Of a stretch of 29,743 nt of DNA, positions 15,615 through 23,530 are shown piece by piece. Both the position numbers and the translations under genes were made by a program. Position 1 is the stretch's first letter; every line of letters begins with the position of its first letter. Origin of the DNA: JAKEGK01 sp036507695 (lineage in GTDB: Bacteria > Pseudomonadota > Gammaproteobacteria > SZUA-152); contig DATCIR010000304.1 of the NCBI GenBank assembly GCA_036507695.1, forward strand, positions 1 through 29,743, read 5' to 3'. The notes below the pieces were generated by a model. The model was not told where the DNA came from. It saw only the letters and a list, made by a program, of their open reading frames with translations, and did not search any database.

Positions 15615-16724
15615 ATGAAATTCACCATTCAACGAGAGAATATTTTAAAACCATTACAATTCGTGATTGGTGTTGTTGAAAAACGGCAGACATTACCGGT
15701 GTTATCCAATGTATTGGTGACCGCAAAAAACAATGCGCTTTCCATCACCGCGACCGACCTGGAAGTTGAAATTGTTGCCCGGGCAACACTGGATGTCGGC
15801 ACATCAGGTTCCATTACTCTCCCGGCCCGAAAATTTATCGATATCTGCCGTGCGTTGCCGGACGCGGCACAATTGGATGTTACGTTCGATGCGGACAAAG
15901 ATCGCGCGGTGATTCGCTCCGGGAAAAGCCGTTTTAATTTGGCCACGTTGCCGGTAACTGATTTTCCAAACATCGAAGATATCAGCGGCGTTTTAAAATT
16001 TCAGGTTTCACAAAAGGTACTCAAAAACCTGATTGATCAAACCCAGTTTTCCATGGCGCAACAGGACGTGCGTTATTACTTGAACGGATTACTTTTCGAA
16101 GTATCCGATGGTGTGATCAAGGCGATTGCAACCGATGGGCATCGTTTATCCTACTGTGAGCGTGACGCCGATGTATCGCCCGCAGCCCGAACCCAAGTAA
16201 TTTTACCGCGCAAAGGCGTGGTGGAATTATCCAAGCTGTTAGACGACTCCGAGTCACCCGCAGAAGTGATCATCGGCTCCAATCACATTCGCATTAATTT
16301 GGCTAACGTACAGTTCACCTCCAAGTTAGTGGATGGGCAGTTTCCTGATTACGAGCGAGTGATTCCCCGGCATGGTGACAAGGAAGTCATTGCCAATCGG
16401 GAATTACTGCGGCAGGTGCTGGTGCGCACCTCCATTTTATCCAACGAAAAATACCGCGGTGTTCGTATTCGGCTGCAGACCGGGGTGCTACAGGCCCAGG
16501 CGCATAATCCGGAAATGGAAGAGGCCGAGGAAGAAGTGGAAGTGTCCTACCAGGGGGATAACCTGGAGATAGGCTTCAATGTCAATTATTTGATGGATGC
16601 GCTGGCGGCAATACCGGGCGACTCGGTGAAAATGATTTATGGGGATCCAAATAGCAGTTGCCTGATCTTACCCTTGGCGGAAGACGTTGGCTGTAAATAC
16701 GTTGTAATGCCAATGCGCTTGTAA
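15615..16724 (+). CDS. dnaN: DNA polymerase III beta subunit (sliding clamp)
   Basis: This is a 369-residue protein, close to the E. coli length of 366. It begins MKFTIQRENILKPLQFVIG with the characteristic RQTLPVLSNVLV just after. It contains the three repeated clamp domains and ends VVMPMRL, the conserved C-terminus that contributes to the partner-binding pocket. It forms the dimeric ring that tethers polymerase III to DNA. The ATG at 15615 has AAGGG at 15601-15605 at suitable spacing, and an ATG at 15611 is out of frame. The only unusual detail is a Glu-rich loop (MEEAEEEVEV) in the third domain. recF follows after 84 bp. Confidence 0.98.
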   Translation: MKFTIQRENILKPLQFVIGVVEKRQTLPVLSNVLVTAKNNALSITATDLEVEIVARATLDVGTSGSITLPARKFIDICRALPDAAQLDVTFDADKDRAVIRSGKSRFNLATLPVTDFPNIEDISGVLKFQVSQKVLKNLIDQTQFSMAQQDVRYYLNGLLFEVSDGVIKAIATDGHRLSYCERDADVSPAARTQVILPRKGVVELSKLLDDSESPAEVIIGSNHIRINLANVQFTSKLVDGQFPDYERVIPRHGDKEVIANRELLRQVLVRTSILSNEKYRGVRIRLQTGVLQAQAHNPEMEEAEEEVEVSYQGDNLEIGFNVNYLMDALAAIPGDSVKMIYGDPNSSCLILPLAEDVGCKYVVMPMRL

Positions 16725-16747
16725 TTTATGCACGACATCTGGCGCGA

Positions 16748-16756
16748 TTGTCCACA
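16748..16756 (+). promoter_or_regulatory. DnaA-box-like 9-mer between dnaN and recF
   Basis: TTGTCCACA differs from the consensus TTATCCACA by one base. A single near match in a short gap is weak evidence for function. Confidence 0.25.
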
Positions 16757-16808
16757 CAAGCTGACATGCTTAAATGTAGTTTCGCTTGCTACTCAATAAA
16801 GATGAAGC

Positions 16809-17888
16809 ATGGCCATTGAAGAAATTGCGATCGACCATTTTAGAAATCTACTCCACCTTCGCTTCAGTCCCTGCCCCTTCATCAATCTGATCGTTGGGAA
16901 AAACGGCAGCGGCAAAACCAGCATACTGGAAGCGATCTATTATCTTGGTACGGCTAAATCCTTCCGCACGCCTCACGTCAATTTTCTCATTACCACTGGT
17001 GCCGAAAAGTTCACCTTGTTCTCCCGGGTGCGAAAAGGGGATATAACCCTTAGTGTGGGTATTAAAAGAGATAAGAAACAACTCAAAATAAAAGTCGCAA
17101 ATCACGTCGTGAATAATGCCTCACAATTGGCGGAGCTACTGCCTATCCAGCTGATTAACCCGGATGTACATAAAATGATGGAAGAAGGACCTCGGTATCG
17201 ACGTCGTTTCATTGAGTGGGGCGTGTTCCACGTGAAACCAAGTTATCTGGGACTCTGGAGGCAATGTCTACATATATTAAAACAACGCAACGCCGCTTTA
17301 CGTCAAACGCTGAGTTCAAAAGAACTGGATTATTGGGATGACGCGTTATGCGATGTGGCGGACCGTATAAATCAATTGCGATTGGACTATATTAAAAACC
17401 TCCAGCCCTACATCCATCAGTTATTATCCAGCGTTCCTGACGTCCCGCAGATCACCGTCGCGCTAGAACAGGGTTGGTCAGTAACCGAACCTTTACTTCA
17501 AATCTTGAAAGCCTCGCGCGCTACCGACCTAAAAAAGGGGTTCACCCAGCATGGGCCACATCGAGCCGATCTTAGTATCCAAGTGGGTAATATCAACTTA
17601 AAAGACCTGGTCTCGCGCGGACAACAAAAGCTCATTGCTGCGCTGCTGAAAATTGCCCAGCTTAAATACTTGCTGGATACTGGGCCGAGCAACAACCCTA
17701 TATTATTGGTCGACGATCTACCTGCGGAACTGGATGCGGAGTTCAGAAAGGTATTAGTAACAGAAATTGCCGCGCTACCAATACAGAGTTTCATCACGTG
17801 CACCGACCAGTCGGCTTTGCAATTTGAGGAAACAGACAACCAGCGTCGGGTGTTCCACGTGAAACAGGGGCATATTGAACCGCTATAA
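16809..17888 (+). CDS. recF: DNA replication/repair ATPase RecF
   Basis: This is a 359-residue SMC-like ATPase of typical RecF length. Walker A is GKNGSGKTS (residues 30-38), the ABC-type signature SRGQQKLIAALLK lies in the C-terminal third, and Walker B is ILLVDDLPAELD. Other matching segments are FIEWGVFH, LKQRNAALRQ and FTQHGPHRADL. RecF works with RecO and RecR to load RecA at gaps and stalled forks. The gene continues the dnaA-dnaN-recF-gyrB series. Two parS-like 16-mers are embedded in the coding sequence (at V139-P144 and V348-Q353), producing the same peptide FHVK twice. The ribosome-binding site upstream of 16809 is weak. Confidence 0.97.
   Translation: MAIEEIAIDHFRNLLHLRFSPCPFINLIVGKNGSGKTSILEAIYYLGTAKSFRTPHVNFLITTGAEKFTLFSRVRKGDITLSVGIKRDKKQLKIKVANHVVNNASQLAELLPIQLINPDVHKMMEEGPRYRRRFIEWGVFHVKPSYLGLWRQCLHILKQRNAALRQTLSSKELDYWDDALCDVADRINQLRLDYIKNLQPYIHQLLSSVPDVPQITVALEQGWSVTEPLLQILKASRATDLKKGFTQHGPHRADLSIQVGNINLKDLVSRGQQKLIAALLKIAQLKYLLDTGPSNNPILLVDDLPAELDAEFRKVLVTEIAALPIQSFITCTDQSALQFEETDNQRRVFHVKQGHIEPL
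17224..17239 (+). promoter_or_regulatory. parS: parS-like ParB-binding site 1 (inside recF)
   Basis: TGTTCCACGTGAAACC matches the ParB-binding consensus TGTTTCACGTGAAACA, allowing the GTTCCAC half-site known from pseudomonads. It differs from site 2 only in the last base. It lies in recF codons for V139-P144. Confidence 0.7.
17851..17866 (+). promoter_or_regulatory. parS: parS-like ParB-binding site 2 (3' end of recF)
   Basis: TGTTCCACGTGAAACA is one base from the consensus TGTTTCACGTGAAACA. It overlaps recF codons for V348-Q353, close to the stop codon. Confidence 0.8.
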
Positions 17889-17961
17889 TTTTGCGCGATG
17901 AACAGGACGTAAACTCACTAGAATTCGCCATCTTTAACGAGCCTCTTTCTTCACTGTCGAA

Positions 17962-17977
17962 CGTTCCACGTGAAACA
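17962..17977 (+). promoter_or_regulatory. parS: parS-like ParB-binding site 3 (recF-gyrB intergenic)
   Basis: CGTTCCACGTGAAACA contains the same 14-bp core GTTCCACGTGAAAC as sites 1 and 2 and is in the same orientation. It is in non-coding DNA, 111 bp after site 2. Confidence 0.75.
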
Positions 17978-18038
17978 AACCCACTGTTAACTCAATTTGT
18001 CCTTAAGTGAAAATCCGGCAATCTACTGTAAATAGGGT

Positions 18039-18044
18039 TATAAT
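18039..18044 (+). promoter_or_regulatory. Candidate -10 element for gyrB
   Basis: A perfect TATAAT lies 60 bp upstream of the gyrB ATG. No convincing -35 hexamer is found at 16-18 bp spacing, so this is offered as a likely but unproven gyrB promoter element. Gyrase promoters are often supercoiling-sensitive, but that cannot be judged here. Confidence 0.4.
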
Positions 18045-18103
18045 GCGCGGTCGCTCCTAACGGAGTACTTCTTTTTTTAATTCCGTGATATTCGAGGTCG
18101 GTT

Positions 18104-20524
18104 ATGCCAGAAACTTCCGGTTATGATTCCACAAACATCAAAGTCCTTAAAGGCTTAGACGCCGTTCGTAAACGCCCCGGGATGTACATCGGTGACACCG
18201 ATGATGGAACGGGTCTCCACCATATGGTATTTGAAGTGGTCGATAATGCCATTGACGAAGCGTTGGCTGGCCATTGTACGGAAATCAATGTAACCATTCA
18301 CAGTGATGGATCCGTCACGGTAACTGACAATGGCCGGGGTATCCCGGTGGATATTCACAAAGGCGAGGGCAAATCCGCAGCCGAAGTGATCATGACCGTA
18401 CTGCATGCTGGCGGAAAGTTTGATGATAACTCCTATAAAGTCGCCGGCGGCCTGCACGGTGTCGGTGTATCCGTCGTCAATGCCTTATCAGAATGGCTGC
18501 GGCTCACCATTTATCGCTCGAAAAAGGTTCACTACCAGGAATATCGTTTAGGCGACCCCGTTGAGCCACTGAAAGAGATTGGCGATACCGACCGTAACGG
18601 TACCGAAGTTCGCTTTAAGCCCAGCCCCAAAATATTTGCTGATACCGAATATCATTACGATATTCTGGCGAAACGGCTACGCGAATTATCTTTCTTGAAT
18701 TCCGGCGTCCGTATTGTTTTGACGGATGAACGTTCCGGTAAGCAGGATAAATTTGAATACAAAGGCGGAATCAAGGCCTTTGTGGAGCACCTGAACCGGA
18801 ACAAAACGCCACTGCATGAGAACGTGTTTTGTTTCAACGTGGAAAAAGACAATATCCAGGTGGAATTAGCCATGCAATGGAACGATTCTTACCAGGAAAA
18901 TATTTTCTGTTTTACCAATAACATCCCCCAACGGGACGGCGGCACGCATTTGGCGGGATTCCGCAGTGCCTTAACCCGTACCCTAAATCAGTACATCGAA
19001 AAAGAAGGCTCGGCAAAAAAAGCCAAAGTGCAAACAGCGGGGGATGACTGCCGGGAAGGATTGACCGCCGTACTGTCTGTCAAAGTACCGGATCCGAAGT
19101 TTTCATCGCAAACCAAAGACAAATTGGTGTCGTCGGAAGTGAAAGCGGCCGTGGAATCCGCGGTGGCGGAAAAATGCAGCGAGTATCTCATGGAGCACCC
19201 CGCGGACGCCAAGGCCGTGGTCAGCAAGATCATTGATGCCGCGCGTGCCAGAGAGGCGGCACGTAAAGCCCGTGAAATGACCCGCCGCAAGGGGGCATTG
19301 GATGTGGCGGGATTACCCGGCAAGCTGGCGGATTGCCAGGAGAAAGATCCGGCATTATCGGAATTGTTCCTGGTGGAGGGCGATTCCGCGGGTGGTTCAG
19401 CCAAACAAGGCCGGGACCGGAAGTGTCAAGCCATCCTGCCGCTAAAAGGCAAGATCCTCAATGTCGAAAAAGCGCGGTTTGACAAAATGCTGTCATCCGT
19501 GGAGGTTGGCACATTAATTACCGCGCTGGGATGCGGCATCGGGCGGGAAGAATTTGATGCCAACAAACTCCGCTACCACCGGATCATTATTATGACGGAC
19601 GCGGATGTGGACGGCTCGCATATCCGCACCCTGCTACTCACCTTTTTCTACCGCCAGATGCCGGAGCTGATTGAGCGCGGCCATATCTATATCGCCCAGC
19701 CGCCCTTGTACAAAGTGAAAAAAGGTAAACAGGAACGCTACGTCAAGGATGACACGGAGCTCAACGATTACCTGCTGCAGGTCGCCTTGGAAAGCGCGCA
19801 ATTGTTTGTGCGCACTGGTGCGCCGCCGATTGCCGGCGTCACCTTGGAAACCCTGGCCAAGCAATTTTTAGCGGTGATGGCGACCATTGATCGTTTGTCC
19901 CGCCGTTACCATGCTGACGTTCTGGAAAAAATGATTTATCTGGGGAAGACGTTTACCGCCGACACCATGAAAGACAAAGCCGCAACAGCCGCCTGGTTCA
20001 AGGAATTGGAAGCCCGGTTGAGCGGGGACAGCAAGATCAACGTGCGTTATGAAATCTCGATTGAAGAAGACGTGGAACATGGGGGACACCTCGCCAGGGT
20101 GAAAGCGATCAGCCATGGGGTAGCTAACGAGCGAGTCATCACCGCAGAGTTTTTCAATTCGTCGGAGTATGAAAGCATTGTGACACTCGGTGGCCAGTTG
20201 GATGGATTGCTGGAAGAGGGCGCGTTTATCCAGCGCAGTGACCGCAGCAAGCCCGTCACAACTTTCAAGGATGTTCTCAACTGGCTGATGGAAGAAGCGA
20301 AGCGTGGTCAACATATCCAGCGTTATAAAGGATTGGGTGAAATGAATCCCGAGCAGTTGTGGGAAACCACGCTGGATCCCACGGCCCGCCGGTTGCTGCG
20401 GGTACAAATTGACGACGCTATTGCAGCGGACGAGGTGTTCACCACCTTAATGGGTGACCAGGTTGAACCGCGCCGGGAATTCATTGAGGCCAATGCGCTG
20501 CGGGTTGCCAACCTCGACATCTAA
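18104..20524 (+). CDS. gyrB: DNA gyrase subunit B
   Basis: This is an 806-residue protein, matching E. coli GyrB (804). The GHKL ATPase domain shows EVVDNAIDEALAGHC, VTDNGRGIPVD and GGLHGVGVSVVNALSEW. The transducer follows. The TOPRIM domain shows EGDSAGGSAKQGRDRKCQA, LPLKGKILNVEKA and the metal-binding DADVDGSHIRTLLLTF. The C-terminal part has QRYKGLGEMNPEQLWETTLD. The roughly 170-residue insertion typical of Gram-negative GyrB lies between the TOPRIM parts. It pairs with GyrA to introduce negative supercoils. GAGGT about 8 bp upstream of 18104 supports the start. A hairpin after the stop probably ends transcription. Confidence 0.99.
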   Translation: MPETSGYDSTNIKVLKGLDAVRKRPGMYIGDTDDGTGLHHMVFEVVDNAIDEALAGHCTEINVTIHSDGSVTVTDNGRGIPVDIHKGEGKSAAEVIMTVLHAGGKFDDNSYKVAGGLHGVGVSVVNALSEWLRLTIYRSKKVHYQEYRLGDPVEPLKEIGDTDRNGTEVRFKPSPKIFADTEYHYDILAKRLRELSFLNSGVRIVLTDERSGKQDKFEYKGGIKAFVEHLNRNKTPLHENVFCFNVEKDNIQVELAMQWNDSYQENIFCFTNNIPQRDGGTHLAGFRSALTRTLNQYIEKEGSAKKAKVQTAGDDCREGLTAVLSVKVPDPKFSSQTKDKLVSSEVKAAVESAVAEKCSEYLMEHPADAKAVVSKIIDAARAREAARKAREMTRRKGALDVAGLPGKLADCQEKDPALSELFLVEGDSAGGSAKQGRDRKCQAILPLKGKILNVEKARFDKMLSSVEVGTLITALGCGIGREEFDANKLRYHRIIIMTDADVDGSHIRTLLLTFFYRQMPELIERGHIYIAQPPLYKVKKGKQERYVKDDTELNDYLLQVALESAQLFVRTGAPPIAGVTLETLAKQFLAVMATIDRLSRRYHADVLEKMIYLGKTFTADTMKDKAATAAWFKELEARLSGDSKINVRYEISIEEDVEHGGHLARVKAISHGVANERVITAEFFNSSEYESIVTLGGQLDGLLEEGAFIQRSDRSKPVTTFKDVLNWLMEEAKRGQHIQRYKGLGEMNPEQLWETTLDPTARRLLRVQIDDAIAADEVFTTLMGDQVEPRREFIEANALRVANLDI

Positions 20525-20551
20525 TAGCCAAACTACAACTAATCCAGTACC

Positions 20552-20584
20552 AAGGGGATTGATTAATAAATAATCAATTCCCTT
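20552..20584. terminator. Bidirectional hairpin between gyrB and fbp
   Basis: A 14-bp stem, AAGGGGATTGATTA (20552-20565) with TAATCAATTCCCTT (20571-20584), has a 5-base loop and only one G-T wobble. It lies between the convergent stops of gyrB and fbp. There is no clear T run on either strand, but position and stem length fit a shared terminator. Confidence 0.6.
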
Positions 20585-20588
20585 GTGG

Positions 20589-21611
20589 TTAATATCTAAT
20601 CAACCTGCTTTCCTGATGGTACGCCACTACCCGCTCGACCTCATTGCGTGAACCCAGGATCACCGGTACCCGTTGATGCAGGTCCTCCGGTTGCAGCTCC
20701 ATGATGCGTTCCAATCCGGTCGAACTCATGCCCCCGGCTTGCTCAATAATAAACGACATGGGATTGGCTTCGTACATCAACCGCAGCTTGCCGAGTTTAC
20801 CGGGATCCTTGGTATCTCGCGGATACATGAAAATACCGCCCCGCGTCAGAATCCGGTACACCTCGGCCACCATGGATGCGACCCAGCGCATATTAAAGTC
20901 TTTGTTGCGGAAACCGGTTTTGCCGGCCAGGCACTCGTCGATATAACGTTTCACCGGCGCTTCCCAGAAACGCTGGTTCGACATATTGATCGCAAATTCG
21001 TTGGTGTCGGCCGGGATGGTCATATTGGGATGCGTCAGCAGGAATTCCCCGATGGTTTGATCCAAGGTAAACCCGTTCACGCCGTTACCCGTGGTGAGCA
21101 CCAGCATAGTGGAAGGGCCGTAAAGGGTAAATCCACCACAGACCTGTTTAACGCCGGGCTGCAGAAAATCCTTGGCAAGGGGACTCGCAACGCCTTCGGG
21201 ACAACGCAGAATAGAGAAAATACTGCCCACGGACAGATTCACATCGATATTGGAAGAACCGTCCAAGGGATCAAACGTGAGCAGGTATTTTCCCTTGGGA
21301 TATTGCGGCGGAATAGGGTAAATGTCGTTCATTTCTTCAGAGGCCATTGCCGCCAGGTGACCCCCCCACTTATTGGCATTGATAAAGATGTCATTGGAAA
21401 GCACATCGAGTTTCTTTTGGGTTTCACCCTGCACGTTTTCACTGCCGGCGGTGCCGAGTGCACCCACGAGCGCACCTTGGTTAACCGCTGCGGATATGGC
21501 TTTGCACGCCGTGACCACATCGTTGAGCAGGGCCGTAAAATCGCCGGATGCGGAAACGCAACGGCGCTGTTCTTCAATAATAAACTGGGTAATGGTTTCA
21601 CCGGTATGCAT
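20589..21611 (-). CDS. fbp: Class I fructose-1,6-bisphosphatase
   Basis: This is a 340-residue protein of full class I length. Signatures are the metal-site SEEMNDIYP, the family pattern LLTFDPLDGSSNIDVNLSVG, GTIF-like SVGSIFSIL, the mid-region RWVASMVAEVYRILTRGGIF and KLRLMYEANPMSFIIEQAGG near the C-terminus. It removes the 1-phosphate of fructose-1,6-bisphosphate in gluconeogenesis, and in the Calvin cycle where that is present. It stands alone on the minus strand between gyrB and hemC and is convergent with gyrB. No sign of a Calvin-cycle cluster is seen in the window. Confidence 0.97.
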   Translation of the reverse strand: MHTGETITQFIIEEQRRCVSASGDFTALLNDVVTACKAISAAVNQGALVGALGTAGSENVQGETQKKLDVLSNDIFINANKWGGHLAAMASEEMNDIYPIPPQYPKGKYLLTFDPLDGSSNIDVNLSVGSIFSILRCPEGVASPLAKDFLQPGVKQVCGGFTLYGPSTMLVLTTGNGVNGFTLDQTIGEFLLTHPNMTIPADTNEFAINMSNQRFWEAPVKRYIDECLAGKTGFRNKDFNMRWVASMVAEVYRILTRGGIFMYPRDTKDPGKLGKLRLMYEANPMSFIIEQAGGMSSTGLERIMELQPEDLHQRVPVILGSRNEVERVVAYHQESRLIRY

Positions 21612-21794
21612 TGGATTTCCTTCTGCTCTATCTCACAATTTCAGAATTCATTATCTATAACCTTTAAGGGAGGCAGATTCTAGCAGAACTATGCTTAGCT
21701 ATTAAGCAGTTATTCCTAAAAATATACGTTAAAGTTGCCTAAGCTTTTGGCAACGCATAGCATGGGCATCTTGTTAAAGAAGAGCTACTACACA

Positions 21795-22724
21795 ATGACG
21801 GAAATCGTTCGAATCGCCACCCGGCGCAGCCCATTGGCCCTCTGGCAGGCGGAATACGTAAGATCCTGCCTGATCGCCCTGCACCCCGGTATCAAAGTGG
21901 AACTCATCAAAATGGTTACCCAGGGAGACAAAATCCTGGATACGCCCCTGGCCAAGGTCGGTGGCAAGGGCCTGTTTGTGAAAGAACTGGAACATGGCCT
22001 GCTGCACGGCGATGCGGATCTGGCGGTGCATTCCATGAAGGACGTGCCCGTGGATTTCCCCGAAGGATTGCATCTGGGCGTGATCTGCCAGCGCGAAGAC
22101 CCGCGCGACGCGTTCGTCTCCAATGATTATGCCGAGATAAAAGCGCTGCCGCAGGGGGCCATCGTGGGTACCTCAAGCCTGCGGCGCCAATGTCAATTGC
22201 GCGCTTGGCGCCCTGATTTGCAAATTAAGGATTTGCGCGGCAACGTCAACACCCGGCTCAGTAAACTGGACCGCTCCGAGTATGACGCCGTCATCCTGGC
22301 CAGTGCCGGATTGATCCGGCTGGGATTCAAGGAGCGCATTCGCCAATACCTGGATACCACGATCAGCTTGCCCGCCGTTGGACAGGGCGCAGTCGGTATC
22401 GAATGCCGGGTGGATGACCCGTGGATCAATCAGCTCATCGCGCCGCTCAATCATGAAACGACCCGAATCTGTGTCATGGCCGAGCGCGCCATGAACCGGC
22501 GCCTGGAAGGTGGTTGCCAGGTTCCCATTGCCGGTTATGCGGAGTTGCAGTACGGACAGATTAAAATGCGCGGCCTGGTCGGACGGCCGGACGGAAAACA
22601 CGTGGTGCGCGGCCACATCGAGGGTTCGGTGAAAAACGCGGAGCAGCTCGGCATTATGTTGGCCGATGATTTACTGTCGCGCGGCGCCAGGGAAATCCTG
22701 CAAGACGTTTATTCCAGTGGCTAA
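21795..22724 (+). CDS. hemC: Porphobilinogen deaminase (hydroxymethylbilane synthase)
   Basis: This is a 309-residue protein from the ATG at 21795. An upstream in-frame ATG at 21735 would add 20 residues that do not match the family, and an AAGAAGAG sequence precedes 21795. Motifs are RIATRRSPLALWQAEYV, TPLAKVGGKGLFVKELE, HSMKDVPVDFP with the catalytic Asp83, GTSSLRRQCQL, LRGNVNTRLSKLD, and EGGCQVPI with Cys241, which carries the dipyrromethane cofactor. It polymerises four porphobilinogens into hydroxymethylbilane, the substrate of HemD encoded next. It begins the hemC-hemD-hemX-hemY block. Confidence 0.97.
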   Translation: MTEIVRIATRRSPLALWQAEYVRSCLIALHPGIKVELIKMVTQGDKILDTPLAKVGGKGLFVKELEHGLLHGDADLAVHSMKDVPVDFPEGLHLGVICQREDPRDAFVSNDYAEIKALPQGAIVGTSSLRRQCQLRAWRPDLQIKDLRGNVNTRLSKLDRSEYDAVILASAGLIRLGFKERIRQYLDTTISLPAVGQGAVGIECRVDDPWINQLIAPLNHETTRICVMAERAMNRRLEGGCQVPIAGYAELQYGQIKMRGLVGRPDGKHVVRGHIEGSVKNAEQLGIMLADDLLSRGAREILQDVYSSG

Positions 22725-23484
22725 ACCCTTGGATGGTGTTACGGTCCTCGTCACCCGCCCGGCGCACCAAGCCGAGCATTTATGCCAATTGATTGCCACC
22801 CAAGGCGGAACCGCGCGGCGGTTTCCCCTGTTAGCGATAACGGAGCCGCGTGATCCAGAGGCCCTGCGCGCTATTACCCGCCGCTTGGCTGAATTTGACC
22901 TGGTGATCTTTATCAGCCCCAACGCGGTTGAAAAAGGCATGCAGGTTATCCAGGAGCAAGGCGGCTTGCCGGTCAGGATAAAAGTGGCGGCGGTGGGGCA
23001 AGGCAGCGCCCGGCGATTGGCAGAGCTAGGCGTAAACACCGATATTTTTCCGGCACAGCAATTTAACAGCGAAGCCTTGCTGGCAATGGAGGAACTGCAA
23101 TCGGTCTCGGGCAAGCGCATTGTCATTTACCGGGGTGAAGGCGGCCGTGAATTGCTGGCGCAAACCCTGCGGGAACGTGGCGCCACGGTGGAATACGCCG
23201 AATGCTACCGCCGGGAAAAACCCGATGTCGATCCAGATGCATTAACCAACTGGTTGAACCGCGATGAGCTTGATATCCTAACGGTCACCAGCAGCGAAAG
23301 CCTGCGAAATATGGTTGAGCTTTTAAACGGCCCGGCGCGTTCAGCATTATTGGCCTTACCTATAATAGTGGTCAGTGAACGCATGCAACAGTTGGCCTGC
23401 GAATTGGGTTTTAAAACGCCCGCGATCATCGTAAAGAAAGCGGGTGATGCGGCGATCGTGCAGGCGATTATCGATGGACGATAG
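22717..23484 (+). CDS. hemD: Uroporphyrinogen-III synthase
   Basis: This is a 255-residue protein from a GTG at 22717 that overlaps the hemC stop by 8 bp. An ATG at 22666 would add 17 residues and a longer overlap, with no family support. HemD is weakly conserved, but VTVLVTRPAHQAEHL, the FISPNAVEKG region, VAAVGQGSARRLAELG, GKRIVIYRGEGGRELL, AECYRREKP, TVTSSESLRN and VVSERMQQLACELGF are all typical and in the right order. The enzyme closes hydroxymethylbilane with inversion of ring D to give uroporphyrinogen III, the branch point to heme, siroheme and B12. The position after hemC supports the call. Confidence 0.93.
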   Translation: MAKPLDGVTVLVTRPAHQAEHLCQLIATQGGTARRFPLLAITEPRDPEALRAITRRLAEFDLVIFISPNAVEKGMQVIQEQGGLPVRIKVAAVGQGSARRLAELGVNTDIFPAQQFNSEALLAMEELQSVSGKRIVIYRGEGGRELLAQTLRERGATVEYAECYRREKPDVDPDALTNWLNRDELDILTVTSSESLRNMVELLNGPARSALLALPIIVVSERMQQLACELGFKTPAIIVKKAGDAAIVQAIIDGR

Positions 23485-23530
23485 GCGAAAACAGGGTTCC
23501 CTGAATGACTAGGAACAGGTAAACAGATAT

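Noticed and set aside
20673..21683. 336-residue plus-strand open frame opposite fbp
   Set aside because: It is an antisense shadow of the well-conserved fbp gene. It has no recognisable domain and no ribosome-binding site.
21734..21754. Small hairpin GTTGCC / GGCAAC in the hemC leader
   Set aside because: A 6-bp stem with a 9-base loop and no further structure is not enough to claim a riboswitch or attenuator.
21735..21794. N-terminal extension of hemC from an upstream ATG
   Set aside because: The 20 extra residues do not match porphobilinogen deaminases, and the start at 21795 gives the normal N-terminus.
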